DNA from: Pseudomonas abietaniphila
GTDB lineage: Bacteria; Pseudomonadota; Gammaproteobacteria; Pseudomonadales; Pseudomonadaceae
Reading direction: 5' to 3'
Assembly: GCF_900100795.1 (NCBI RefSeq)
Contig: NZ_FNCO01000007.1
Span: forward strand, 186,001 to 250,000
Length of the DNA stretch: 64,000 bases
Positions 8,846-18,262 of the stretch are shown one piece after another. Position 1 is the first letter of the stretch; every line of letters starts with the position of its first letter. The notes under the pieces are model-generated. The model made no database searches. It saw nothing but the letters and a program-made list of their open reading frames with translations, and had not been told where the DNA came from. A program made the translations under genes and the position numbers.

Positions 8846-9520
8846 ATGATTCAAATGTTCCGCCCTCTTTTTACCGGCGTTGCCCTGCTCGCCGTCGCCT
8901 CCACGGCCCACGCCCAGACCGTCACCACGCCTGAACAACTGCTCACTGAATTCTCACGTTGTGATGCGCGTTTCTTCGAAAGCCTGCGCGACGCCCGCCT
9001 GCCTGCCGATACCCTGCGACTGAGCGATTATGGCTCGGTCAAGGCGCCGACCATCATGAGTCCGCTGCAGGAAGGCGGCACGTACCAACACTTCGCAACA
9101 CCCCTGACCATCAACGGCGTGCGCATGGTCGGCTACTACAATCAGGCCGAGACCATCAAAAACTTCGGAAACTTCCTGTTCTGGGGGTTCGTGGCCGATG
9201 GCACACCGCAGGAAGTCGCCGCAAAACTCAAGCCGCTGATCGTTGATAACGCGCGTTTCGTGAATCAGGGCAACGCCATTACCCGCGCAGAAATTCGCCG
9301 CGTCGGTGACCCGATCGGCCAATGGCGCACCCAAGGACTGACCGGTCCCGGCGTCGCCACGCCATTTGGTTTCGTTGACCGTGTGCTGATGGTCGACTCG
9401 GGCGACAGCACACCGCCGCTTGCCGGACACACCACCGTGTTCTGCTCGCTACAAGGCACCGTGACCGCGCCCCTGCTGCAGGTCTATCGCCCTGACCTCA
9501 ACGCCCACCTGCTGGACTGA
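8846..9520 (+). CDS. Exported protein of unknown function
   Basis: 224 aa. The N-terminal MIQMFRPLFTGVALLAVAST then AHAQ is a signal peptide cleaved after AHA. The start at 8846 is preferred because upstream extensions would bury the signal. The mature part has no motif I can name. It contains two Cys residues (FSRCDARFF and TTVFCSLQG) that could pair in the periplasm. A TPR lipoprotein gene follows within 15 bp, and the two probably form an operon. Confidence 0.7.
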   Translation: MIQMFRPLFTGVALLAVASTAHAQTVTTPEQLLTEFSRCDARFFESLRDARLPADTLRLSDYGSVKAPTIMSPLQEGGTYQHFATPLTINGVRMVGYYNQAETIKNFGNFLFWGFVADGTPQEVAAKLKPLIVDNARFVNQGNAITRAEIRRVGDPIGQWRTQGLTGPGVATPFGFVDRVLMVDSGDSTPPLAGHTTVFCSLQGTVTAPLLQVYRPDLNAHLLD

Positions 9521-9534
9521 CAAGGATGTTTTTC

Positions 9535-10221
9535 ATGAATGCTCGCTGGCCCGCATTGATCGCCTGCTCCGTCGTCCTCACCGGGTGTGCCGGGATGCAG
9601 AACCCGCAGAAAGCCAACCTGGCTCACTGCCGTAATCAGTTTCAGGCGTCAAAAGCTGAAAACTATCCACTCGTCCTGCAGGAAGGCGATCAATGCCTTC
9701 AGAACGCGGCCCTGCCGACGTCGCTGCAAAGCGTGATCTACGCGGTACAGGCCGATGCCTATAACAACCTGAAGCGCTTTCCCGAAGCCGTGGCTGCCAA
9801 GGAAAAATCCATGCAGCTGGCGGTCAAGCCCGACCCGCGCGACAACCTGGATTTGAGTTACATGTACCGTGGCGCGGGCAACCCGAAAAAAGCCCTCGAG
9901 CTGGTGCAGTACAACCTCGACAACGGGTTGGGTGAAGCCGGCAAGGGTTCCGGTTTCCATATGCCGACCTACTACCATCTGGGCCTTGCGCTGACGGACC
10001 TGGGTCAATACCGAGAAGCAGCCGAAGCGTTCAGCACCGGCCTTCAGCGCCAACCGGACTACGCATGGGGTTACTACGCACGCGGGATCGCGTACGACCA
10101 TCTGGGCGACAAGGACGACGCCAAGGCCGACTTTGTGAAGTTCTCGCAGATTGCCAACAAGAAGTACGTGCTGGCGGAGCAGAAGGCCAAGCTGGACGAG
10201 TATAGGATCACCCTCCCCTGA
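9535..10221 (+). CDS. TPR-containing lipoprotein
   Basis: 228 aa from ATG 9535, which has AAGGA 8 nt upstream; the Met three codons earlier overlaps that RBS. MNARWPALIACSVVLTGCAG is a lipoprotein signal with lipobox LTGC. The remainder holds TPR-like helices, the clearest being AAEAFSTGLQRQPDYAWGYY with the following ARGIAYDHLGD. By family it is an outer-membrane-anchored periplasmic scaffold. Specific partners are unknown; the preceding exported protein is the obvious candidate. Confidence 0.78.
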   Translation: MNARWPALIACSVVLTGCAGMQNPQKANLAHCRNQFQASKAENYPLVLQEGDQCLQNAALPTSLQSVIYAVQADAYNNLKRFPEAVAAKEKSMQLAVKPDPRDNLDLSYMYRGAGNPKKALELVQYNLDNGLGEAGKGSGFHMPTYYHLGLALTDLGQYREAAEAFSTGLQRQPDYAWGYYARGIAYDHLGDKDDAKADFVKFSQIANKKYVLAEQKAKLDEYRITLP

Positions 10222-10255
10222 CCACGGATCCGCGTGTGGGTCAGCCATGAAGACT

Positions 10256-11289
10256 GTAACTGACCCACCGCATTCGTCCGACTGCGGCCCATACCCTCGT
10301 AACCTCCGACGTCTCGCACACGAACCGGTTAGACAGAGATGTCATGCCCGCCGCATAACCTGTAGGAGCTGCTGGAGGTTACGACAGTGGCGAATGCGGT
10401 GGGACAGTAACATCACCGGTGACTGACCCACCGCGTTCGCTGCCGTCGTAACCTCCGACGTCTCCTACAGTGTTCGCGTCGCTCCGAAGACTTGAGCACG
10501 ACGCTGATACTTTAGAAGCGCGCGAAAGCGGTGAGCCAGCGACATCACCGGTGGCTGACCCACCGCGTTCGTCCGACTGCGGCCCATACCCTCGTAACCT
10601 CCGACGTCTCCTACACGAACCGGGTAGACCGAGATGTTCTGCCCGCCGCACAACCTGTAGGAGCTGCTGGAGGTTACGACAGTGGCGAATGCGGTGGACC
10701 CGTGACATCAACGGTGACTGACACACCGCATTCGTCCGACTGCGGCCCATACCCTCGTAACCTCCGACGTCTCCTACACGAACCGGGTAGACCGAGATGT
10801 TCTGCCCGCCGCATGACCTGTAGGAGCTGCTGGAGGTTACGACAGTGGCGAATGCGGTGGGACAGTAACATCACCGGTGACTGATCCACCGCGTTCGCTG
10901 CCGTCGTAACCTCCGACGTCTCCCACTGGGGCTGTGGTAAACCAGGCCACCGCAGCCGCCGCATAACCTGTAGGAGCTGCTGGAGGTTACGACAGTGGCG
11001 AATGCGGTGGACCCGTGACATCAACGGTGACTGACACACCGCATTCGCTGCCGTCGTAACCTCCGACGTCTCCTACATGGACCGGGCAGACCCAGACGCC
11101 GTGGCCGCGCCAGAACCTGTGGGAGCTGCTGGAGGTTACGACAGTGGCGAAAGCAGTGGGGCAGTTACATAACCGGCGACTGACACTCCGCATTCGCTGC
11201 CGTCGTAACCTCCGACGTCTCCTACACGGAACGGGCAGACCGGGAGATCGTGGCTGCCTCAGAACCTGTGAGAGCGAGCTCGCGGTTAC
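10256..11289. repeat. Tandem array of ~150-bp units with ~107-bp palindromes (REPIN-like array)
   Basis: CGTAACCTCCGACGTCTC recurs at 10298, 10447, 10593, 10756, 10905, 11055 and 11204, a period of about 149 bp. In most units it is the right arm of a long imperfect palindrome. These run GTAGGAG...CTCCTAC at 10362-10468, 10657-10777, 10820-10926, 10970-11076 and 11119-11225. The inner arms are GGAGGTTACGAC and GTCGTAACCTCC, with CGAATGCGGTG / CACCGCATTCG inside and TCACCGGTGA at the best centre. The unit around 10510-10614 has a decayed left arm. Linkers of ~42 bp are also partly repeated. A plain REP-like segment (GAGAGCGAGCTCGCGGTTAC) ends the array at about 11289. It fills the gap between the TPR lipoprotein and polB. 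No coding sequence is supported here. Confidence 0.93.
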
Positions 11290-11307
11290 CCCAGGAGGTC
11301 ACCCGCT

Positions 11308-13671
11308 TCAAAACAACCCCATCTGCCCACCGATCAGCGTTTCGAAGTCGTCGTCCACGAACGGCAGGATGGCGTCGGCAATCGGTTGCAGCTGGCGGGT
11401 GATGTAGTGGTCGTAGTCGATCGGTGCGCTGCGCACTTCCAGGGGTTCGGGGCCTGCGACGCTGATCACGTAACTGATCCAGCCGCGATTCTGGTACTGC
11501 AACGGACGGCCCTGCTCGTGGTTGTACGCGTCGGCAATTCGCGCCGCGCGTACGTGGGGCGGGACGTTGCGTTCGTAGTCGTCCAGCGCTCGGCGAAGGC
11601 GTTTGCGGTAAATCAGTTGATCGTCCAGTTCGCCCGCCAGGGTCCGGCGTACGTAGTCACGCACGTAATCCTGATAGGGCCTGCGGTTGAAGATGCGCAG
11701 GTACAGTTCCTGCTGGAACGCCTGCGCCAGCGGCGACCAGTCGGTGCGCACGGTTTCCAGGCCCTTGTAGACCATTTCGTCTTCGCCGTTGGCCCGCGTG
11801 ACGAGGCCGGCGTAGCGCTTTTTGCTGCCCTCCTCGGCCCCTCGGATCGTGGGCATGAGGAAGCGTTTGAAGTGGGTTTCGAATTGCAGCTCCAGCGCGC
11901 TTTCCAGGTGATAGACGTCACGCAGATGCTCGCGCCACCAATCGTTGACGCCCGCGACCAGCGCCTTGCCGATCTGAGCCGCTTCTTCCTGGCCGTGGGG
12001 ACGTTTGAGCCAGACGAACGTGGAGTCGGTGTCGCCATAAATCACTTCGTAACCCTGCGCCTCGATGAGCTGGCGGGTCTGACGCATGATCTGATGCCCG
12101 CGCAGGGTGATCGACGAGGCCAGGCGGGTGTCGAAGAAGCGGCACCCACTGGAGCCAAGCACCCCGTAGAAGGCGTTCATGATGATTTTCAATGCTTGCG
12201 AAAGCGGCGCGTTGCGCTCGCGTTTAGCCGCTTCGCGACCTTCCGCCACCCGTGAAACGATCGATGGCAGACAGTGCCGGGTGCGCGAGAAACGGGCCCC
12301 GCGAAAGCCCTCAACCGAGTCACTGTCATCCGGATGCTTGAGGCCTTCAATCAGCCCGACCGGATCGATGAGGAAGCTGCGAATGATCGACGGATACAGA
12401 CTCTTGTAGTCCAGCACCAGCACCGACTCGTAGAGGCCGGGCCGAGAATCCATGACGAAACCACCGGGACTGGCCTCTGGCATCCGCTCGCCCAGATTCG
12501 GCGCGACGAACCCCTGGCGATGCATTAGCGGCATGTACAAGTGCTCGAACGCCGCCACCGAGCCTCCGCTGCGGTCGGCGGGCAATCCGGTCACCGTGGC
12601 GCGCTCCAGGAGAAACGTCAGCAGCTCGGTTTTCTCGAAAATCCGCGTGACCAGCTCGCAGTCCTTGAGGTTGTAGCGCGCCAGCGACGGCTTGTCCTCG
12701 GCGAACATGCGGTTGATCTCGTCCATGCGCTGGTAGGGATTGTCGATCGCCTTGCCTTCACCCAAGAGCGTTTGCGCCACATTCTCCAGACTGAACGAGG
12801 GAAAGCTCCAGGTCGCCGACCGCAAGGCCTCAATCCCGTCGATGATCAAGCGCCCCGCCGCCGAGGCAAAGTAGTGATTATTGCGCGCCCCGTGCTCGCG
12901 CCAGCCCATGGCTTCACCGTCGCGCCCCAGGCGCAGCGGCACGTTCAGCCGCCGGGCATGCTCGTGCAGCACGCGCAGGTCAAACTGCACCACGTTCCAG
13001 CCGATGATCGCGTCGGGGTCATGCAGCGCCAGCCACTCATTGAGTTTTTCCAGCAACCCTTGGCGGCTGTCGCAGTAATCGAACTTGAAATCCACCTGCG
13101 AGGCATCGCCATTGGGCGGGCCGAGCATGTACACCTGACGCTCACCGCAGCCTTCCAGCGCAATGGAATACAGCTCGCCACGTTCGGTGGTTTCGATGTC
13201 CAGGGACACCAGTCTCAGCGTCGGCCGATAGCCCGGTGCCGGCCGCATCTGCGCGTCGAGCAGCACGCCTTGAGCGTCCGGCGTGCCGCTGAACTGCACC
13301 GGCGCGGTGATGAAGCGCTCCATCAAGTAACGCTCGGGCGGACGCACGTCGGCCTCGTACACATCGACGCTGGCGCGGCGCAGGTCTTTTTCCAGGTTCA
13401 TGAGCTGGCGATGCTGACGGGCATACAACCCGAGGACGGGACGATGGCGAAAATCACACAACTCCAGCGCCTTCAGTTCGACGCCCTTTTCGTTGCGCAG
13501 TACCGCTTCGGCACGCTCGCGGTGCTGCTCAGGAATGAAGGCGGTGGAGATCTGCGGCTGCAACCGCACGCGCCGTGGCCCGTGATCGGTCGCCAGCCAG
13601 AATTCCACCTCCGTCCCCGCGTCGGTGTCGCGCCAATGCCGAGTCAGGACGAAGCCCTGCTGTAATTCCAC
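11308..13671 (-). CDS. polB: DNA polymerase II
   Basis: 787 aa, the usual length for bacterial family B Pol II. Exonuclease motifs: LVSLDIETTERGE, IIGWNVVQFDLRVL and YNLKDCELV. Polymerase motifs: DYKSLYPSIIRSF (motif A), the KIIMNAFYGVLGSSGCRFF region (motif B) and YGDTDSTFVW (motif C, catalytic Asp pair), then KKRYAGL. It acts in damage-tolerant replication and gap repair. E. coli polB is LexA-regulated, but I found no convincing LexA box in the 217 bp upstream. It is divergent from the lipoprotein pair at 13.9 kb. Confidence 0.96.
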   Translation of the reverse strand: MELQQGFVLTRHWRDTDAGTEVEFWLATDHGPRRVRLQPQISTAFIPEQHRERAEAVLRNEKGVELKALELCDFRHRPVLGLYARQHRQLMNLEKDLRRASVDVYEADVRPPERYLMERFITAPVQFSGTPDAQGVLLDAQMRPAPGYRPTLRLVSLDIETTERGELYSIALEGCGERQVYMLGPPNGDASQVDFKFDYCDSRQGLLEKLNEWLALHDPDAIIGWNVVQFDLRVLHEHARRLNVPLRLGRDGEAMGWREHGARNNHYFASAAGRLIIDGIEALRSATWSFPSFSLENVAQTLLGEGKAIDNPYQRMDEINRMFAEDKPSLARYNLKDCELVTRIFEKTELLTFLLERATVTGLPADRSGGSVAAFEHLYMPLMHRQGFVAPNLGERMPEASPGGFVMDSRPGLYESVLVLDYKSLYPSIIRSFLIDPVGLIEGLKHPDDSDSVEGFRGARFSRTRHCLPSIVSRVAEGREAAKRERNAPLSQALKIIMNAFYGVLGSSGCRFFDTRLASSITLRGHQIMRQTRQLIEAQGYEVIYGDTDSTFVWLKRPHGQEEAAQIGKALVAGVNDWWREHLRDVYHLESALELQFETHFKRFLMPTIRGAEEGSKKRYAGLVTRANGEDEMVYKGLETVRTDWSPLAQAFQQELYLRIFNRRPYQDYVRDYVRRTLAGELDDQLIYRKRLRRALDDYERNVPPHVRAARIADAYNHEQGRPLQYQNRGWISYVISVAGPEPLEVRSAPIDYDHYITRQLQPIADAILPFVDDDFETLIGGQMGLF

Positions 13672-13888
13672 CTCTGCAACCTCAAAACCGTATTTCAGAG
13701 GCGGGATTCTACGGCCATCGGCGTATGAAAGCGCGTCACCCTGTTGTCGTCGCAGTCACAACGTTCTCAAGGATGACCGTCCATCAAAAAATTGGCGCCA
13801 AACAATCACCGATTATGGCACTATGCCACCCGCAATACGCCATCATCATGACATCAGAAAAGTTCAACGCACTCAAAGGGATTTGCCC

Positions 13889-14590
13889 ATGATCGCTCGC
13901 CTCATCCGCTACAGCCTTGTCTTCGTTTTGCTGTCCGCTTCCGCCGTTCTGACCGGCTGCTCCAGCTTCGTCCAGAAACCCATCGACCTCGACGCCCAAT
14001 TCTGGAATGACAAAGACCCCGTCATCGGCGTCGCCTTGAGCCCGTTGCCAGCGCCACAACTGGCATTGACCGGCAATCAGGGTCTGCTGGAGCTTGCGAT
14101 CAACAAAGGCGTGAATAGCAAGCTCAGCGATCAGGTCAGCGCCTGGGAATTGCACGACCTCGAAAGCCTGCCGGATGAAGTCGTCGCCAGCCTGAAAGCC
14201 AAAGGTCTCAACGCCAAGCGCATTCCCGATGCGATCGACCTGACAAAATTCAAAGAAACAGAAAAGCGCGAAGGCTACCTGGCGCGGAACATCAGTGACC
14301 TGAAAAGCAAATACGGCGTAGACCGCGTTCTGTTGATTTCCTATACCACCACCGGTGCATTCCGCAGTTACTACAGTGTCGTGCCTACCAGCGTTCCGAC
14401 GCCTCAAGTAGGCGGGATTGGCATGCTGGTCGACCCGAAGGACAGCCGCCTGGTCTGGTACAAGCCGTTTGTGGTGGTGCAGCCTGCCCAAGGTGAATGG
14501 GACCAGCCGGGTTACAGCAACCTGTCCAATGCCTTCTACCAGGCGCTGGATGGCAGCCGTCAACAAATCCTGTCTGCGTTCAATAAATGA
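13889..14590 (+). CDS. Lipoprotein of unknown function
   Basis: 233 aa. MIARLIRYSLVFVLLSASAV then LTGC is a lipoprotein signal, and AAAGGGA precedes the ATG. The mature part has no recognisable catalytic motif. A central segment (YGVDRVLLISYTTTGAFRSY) looks like a beta-rich core. The stop overlaps the start of the next lipoprotein gene (ATGA), so the two are coupled and likely function together at the envelope. Confidence 0.72.
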   Translation: MIARLIRYSLVFVLLSASAVLTGCSSFVQKPIDLDAQFWNDKDPVIGVALSPLPAPQLALTGNQGLLELAINKGVNSKLSDQVSAWELHDLESLPDEVVASLKAKGLNAKRIPDAIDLTKFKETEKREGYLARNISDLKSKYGVDRVLLISYTTTGAFRSYYSVVPTSVPTPQVGGIGMLVDPKDSRLVWYKPFVVVQPAQGEWDQPGYSNLSNAFYQALDGSRQQILSAFNK

Positions 14591-15540
14591 AGCGATTGAG
14601 CCTAATGGCAGGCCGGCACATCGGCCTGGGCGTGGCACTCGGGCTGATGCTGGGCGGCTGCGCCCAGTCCCCGGCGCCATCACGAAGCTTCAACGACCCT
14701 GCTGCGATGCGTTACATCAATGATCACGGCCTGCGGGTTGACGTGGAGATACCAGCCAAGGACTTCGTCACCGCCTCGATGGTGATTGACGCCAAGACCG
14801 CGATGGCTGCCCAGCAGACCAGCCAGAACGCTGCCAATGCCGCGCACGGCGCGGGACTTGCCGGGCTCCTGGTGCTCGGCGCGCTTCATTCGCAAATGGG
14901 CAGTGGCGCGCTGGAGCGCGACGCTCGCCATGAAGCCGAAAACGACGCCAAGCCTATGGCATCGTTGCTGGCGGGTAACCCCCTCGACAGCCAGTTGCAG
15001 GAGCGTTACCGGCAAGCGAGCGCGGATGCGGGCCTCAGGCAAGCGCAGAACCCGATTGCCGGACGGCTCGTGATACGGCCCCACATCGTTTTGGCGCCCG
15101 ACCGTGGCAGCTTCAGTCTGCTCAACGAAGTCGAGCTTCAGGACATCGCCGGTTCGGCCCTCTATCACGCGCGCATCGAGGTCTTCAGCCAGTCCTTTCG
15201 GCGGTGTGGAGCATCGTGCATCGACGACGGCCAGCTCGATCTGGCGAACGTCACCACGGTGCTGAACGCCAGCATCGATGAGTCGATGAAAGTCCTGGCT
15301 CAGGACCTGCAGACACAAGGCAACGCGGGACGCGAACAGACCATTCGGTACGTGATCAACGGTCATCGCCATGTAGAGCGAGGTCAGTTGCTGTCCTCAA
15401 GCGACACCTACGTGCGCTACCGCAGCCTGGATGGCGCAGTCAGGTCGGCCCCCGTGAAGCTGGAAGACTCGACGCTTTTGCCTGCGTTGCAGCAGGTTGC
15501 CGGGGCGCCCGCTCAGGTGGTGCCTTCGCTACAGCCATGA
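14587..15540 (+). CDS. Second lipoprotein of unknown function
   Basis: 317 aa. MKRLSLMAGRHIGLGVALGL then MLGGC gives a lipobox. A short hydrophobic Ala/Gly-rich segment (AANAAHGAGLAGLLVLGAL) follows at about residues 80-98 and could insert in or lie on a membrane. No named domain is recognised. It starts inside the stop of the previous lipoprotein gene. Confidence 0.7.
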   Translation: MKRLSLMAGRHIGLGVALGLMLGGCAQSPAPSRSFNDPAAMRYINDHGLRVDVEIPAKDFVTASMVIDAKTAMAAQQTSQNAANAAHGAGLAGLLVLGALHSQMGSGALERDARHEAENDAKPMASLLAGNPLDSQLQERYRQASADAGLRQAQNPIAGRLVIRPHIVLAPDRGSFSLLNEVELQDIAGSALYHARIEVFSQSFRRCGASCIDDGQLDLANVTTVLNASIDESMKVLAQDLQTQGNAGREQTIRYVINGHRHVERGQLLSSSDTYVRYRSLDGAVRSAPVKLEDSTLLPALQQVAGAPAQVVPSLQP

Positions 15541-15649
15541 CCCGGAAGGTTCGCGTCGGCGATGACGCGGACCTCTCTGTAGACCTCAGGGAACAAGCCG
15601 GCCACTCAGGTATCAGAAGATGACTCGCACATCTTCTGAGGGATCCAGC

Positions 15650-16885
15650 ATGCTTGTTCGACGCACCTCTCTGGCGACCGCCGTCGCCGCCACGCTTTTC
15701 TGCTCACTGGCCTTTGCCGCCGACCTGCCGCCTGATCAGCTTTTGAAAAAGGCCGAAGCCGAACAAAAACCCTATCTTGCGACCGTTAAACAACTGGTGG
15801 ACATCGACACCGGCACAGGACAGGCCGCTGGACTGAAGACGGTCAGCGCAGTCCTGGTCGAGCGGCTCAAGGCCTTGGGTGCGACGGTCGAGACCACACC
15901 GGCGACGCCCTCTGCGGGCGACAACATCGTCGGCACCATCAAGGGCAACGGCACCAAGACCTTCTTGCTGATGATTCACTACGACACCGTGTTCGGGCCC
16001 GGCACTGCCGCGAAACGGCCGTTCCGCGTCGATGCGCAGCACGCCTACGGCCCTGGCGTGGCCGACGCGAAAGGTGGCGTTGCCATGGTGCTGCACTCGC
16101 TCAAGCTGCTGCAGGATCAGAAGTTCAAGGGCTTCGGCACGATCACCGTGCTGTTCAACCCGGACGAAGAAACAGGCTCCTCGGGCTCGAAGAAACTCAT
16201 CGCCGACCTGGCGAAAAAACATGACTACGTGTTCTCGTACGAGCCGCCCGACAAAGACGCCGTCACCGTCGCCACCAACGGCATCAACGGGGTGTTCGTG
16301 GACGTGAAGGGTAAGTCGTCGCATGCGGGCTCCGCGCCCGAAGCCGGACGCAACGCCGCGATGGAGCTGGCCCATCAACTGCTTCAGCTCAAAGACCTTG
16401 GCGATCCGGCCAAAGGCACGACGGTGAACTGGACGCTGATCAAGGGCGGCGAGAAGCGCAACATCATCCCCTCCAGCGCGGCGGCCGAAGGCGACATGCG
16501 TTATTCGGACCTGAGCGAGACGGACCGCGTGCTGGCTGACGGTCAACGCATCGTGCAGAACAAGCTGATCGACGGAACGGACGTGAGTTTTCGCCTCGAC
16601 AAAGGTCGCCCACCGCTGGTGAAAAACCCCGCGTCGGAAGGCCTCGCGAAAACCGCCCAGACGCTGTACAGCAAGATCGGTCGCACGGTCGAACCGATCG
16701 CCATGCGTTTCGGCACCGACGCCGGCTACGCGTATGTGCCTGACAGCCAGAAGCCTGCCGTGCTTGAAACCATGGGCGTGGTCGGCGCCGGCTTGCACGC
16801 CGACGACGAATACGCCGACCTGTCGAGCATCGCACCCAGGCTGTACCTGACGGTGGCGATGATCATGGAATTGTCCGCGAAGTAG
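15650..16885 (+). CDS. Secreted M20-family metallopeptidase (carboxypeptidase G2-like)
   Basis: 411 aa from ATG 15650, which has GAGGGA upstream. MLVRRTSLATAVAATLFCSL then AFA/AD is a signal peptide. M20 di-zinc signatures: LMIHYDTVF (His and Asp pair), GPGVADAKGG, NPDEETGSSGS (the catalytic Glu is the first of the EE pair) and GLHADDEYA near the C-terminus (last His ligand). A dimerisation insert lies around SHAGSAPEAGRNAA. Relatives remove C-terminal glutamate from folates or peptides in the periplasm. It is a single gene in its own transcription unit. Confidence 0.88.
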   Translation: MLVRRTSLATAVAATLFCSLAFAADLPPDQLLKKAEAEQKPYLATVKQLVDIDTGTGQAAGLKTVSAVLVERLKALGATVETTPATPSAGDNIVGTIKGNGTKTFLLMIHYDTVFGPGTAAKRPFRVDAQHAYGPGVADAKGGVAMVLHSLKLLQDQKFKGFGTITVLFNPDEETGSSGSKKLIADLAKKHDYVFSYEPPDKDAVTVATNGINGVFVDVKGKSSHAGSAPEAGRNAAMELAHQLLQLKDLGDPAKGTTVNWTLIKGGEKRNIIPSSAAAEGDMRYSDLSETDRVLADGQRIVQNKLIDGTDVSFRLDKGRPPLVKNPASEGLAKTAQTLYSKIGRTVEPIAMRFGTDAGYAYVPDSQKPAVLETMGVVGAGLHADDEYADLSSIAPRLYLTVAMIMELSAK

Positions 16886-16931
16886 CCTCTCTTCCAAGGC
16901 CACTCAGCCACTGTTTTTGAGTCTGGCGCAG

Positions 16932-16970
16932 GGCCGTGGAACCAGGTGTTTCAGCCAGGCTTCCACGGCC
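16932..16970. terminator. Inverted repeat between convergent genes
   Basis: GGCCGTGGAA (16932-16941) and TTCCACGGCC (16961-16970) are exact 10-bp inverted arms with a 19-nt loop, between the peptidase and the aminotransferase stops. No T-run follows, so a Rho-independent role is uncertain. Confidence 0.45.
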
Positions 16971-16993
16971 TTCAACCAAGCGCAGCCCGTCCA

Positions 16994-18169
16994 CTATCCC
17001 AATGCGCCCACCACGGCACTGACGATGCGCTCCACATCCGCTTCATCAATGATTAACGGCGGTAGCAGGCGGATAGTGTGCCCGCGGGTAACGTTGATCA
17101 GCACACCGTGTTCCTGAGCGGCGGTCAGGCACAGGTCACGAATGGGCCGGCTCAGCTCGATGCCGACCATCAAACCCAACCCGCGAATCTGCAAAACATC
17201 AGGATGCCCGGCCAGCGCCTCACGCAGACGTGCCAGCAGCCGTTCGCCCTGCCCGGCCGCGTTGTTCAACAGACCTTGCTGCTCGACGATATCCAGCACG
17301 GTGCAGCCCACCCGGCACGCCAGCGGATTGCCGCCGAAGGTGCTGCCATGACTGCCCGGCGTGAACAACCTCGCCACGGCGGCGGACGCCAGGCAGGCGC
17401 CAATCGGGATGCCGTTGCCCAGCGCTTTGGCCAGGGTCATGACGTCCGGCACGATGCCTTCGTGCTGGAAGGCAAACCAGCGCCCGGTACGGCCAATGCC
17501 GGTCTGGATTTCATCAAGGATCATCAACCAGCCGTTCTGGCTGCAGTGCGCCCGCACGGCTTTCAGATAACCCGGTGGCGGCAGCGTGACGCCGCCCTCC
17601 CCTTGAACCGGCTCGAGCATCACCGCGACGATGCGCTCGCCGTAGGTCCGTGCGGCCTGTTTGATCGCGTCCATGTCGCCAAACGGCACTTTGACGAACT
17701 CCCCGGACATCGGCTGATACCCCAAGCGCACCGCGCCATTGTCGCTCGCCGACAAAGTACCCAGCGTGCGCCCATGAAAGGCGTTTTCCATCACCAGCAC
17801 CAGCGGTTGCTCAATGCCCTTGGCCCAGCCATACAACCGGGCCAGCTTGAGCGCCGTCTCGTTGGCTTCAGCGCCCGAGTTGTTGAAGAACACCTGTTCC
17901 AGCCCGGACAGCCGCGTGAGTTTCGCGGCGAGCCGTTGTTGCCAGTCAATGCGGTAATGATTGGAGGTGTGCAGCAGCAAACCGGCCTGTTCGCTGATCG
18001 CCGAGACGATCCACGGGTGACTGTGGCCGACATTGGTCACCGCCACGCCCGCCACGGCGTCCAGATAATGACGACCGCTGTCGTCCCAGAGTCGCGCGCC
18101 CTCACCTCTGACGAAGCTCAACGGCAGGGGTTTGTAAGTGTTCATCAGGCAGGCGGCGGTCATGTCCAT
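16994..18169 (-). CDS. Class III aminotransferase, acetylornithine transaminase-like
   Basis: 391 aa PLP fold-type I enzyme. ARLWDDSGRHYLDAVAGVAV and NNSGAEANETALKLAR are ArgD-family motifs. LMILDEIQTGIGRTG contains the ring-nitrogen Asp219, and MTLAKALGNG has the Schiff-base Lys248. The length fits acetylornithine or omega-amino-acid transaminases. It is not in an arginine operon, so a catabolic or secondary role is equally possible. A divergent LysR gene begins 94 bp away and probably regulates it. Confidence 0.85.
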   Translation of the reverse strand: MDMTAACLMNTYKPLPLSFVRGEGARLWDDSGRHYLDAVAGVAVTNVGHSHPWIVSAISEQAGLLLHTSNHYRIDWQQRLAAKLTRLSGLEQVFFNNSGAEANETALKLARLYGWAKGIEQPLVLVMENAFHGRTLGTLSASDNGAVRLGYQPMSGEFVKVPFGDMDAIKQAARTYGERIVAVMLEPVQGEGGVTLPPPGYLKAVRAHCSQNGWLMILDEIQTGIGRTGRWFAFQHEGIVPDVMTLAKALGNGIPIGACLASAAVARLFTPGSHGSTFGGNPLACRVGCTVLDIVEQQGLLNNAAGQGERLLARLREALAGHPDVLQIRGLGLMVGIELSRPIRDLCLTAAQEHGVLINVTRGHTIRLLPPLIIDEADVERIVSAVVGALG

Positions 18170-18262
18170 TGCTCCATCACGGTTTAGTGAGGCCAGTATC
18201 GTTAACCCGATTTGTTGTATAAAGACCGCCTTCCTTGAGTCACTTTAAAGCAGGGCTTGATA

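Noticed and set aside
10379..11193. Several open reading frames on both strands inside the palindrome array
   Set aside because: They are generated by the repeat unit itself, lack ribosome-binding sites and resemble no protein family.
10256..11289. CRISPR array
   Set aside because: The repeats are ~107-bp palindromes with a ~150-bp period and partly repeated linkers; there are no short direct repeats with unique 30-40 bp spacers and no cas genes.
13672..13888. LexA/SOS box upstream of polB
   Set aside because: The nearest CTGT-containing stretch (CTGTTGTCGTCGCAGT) does not fit CTGT-N8-ACAG.
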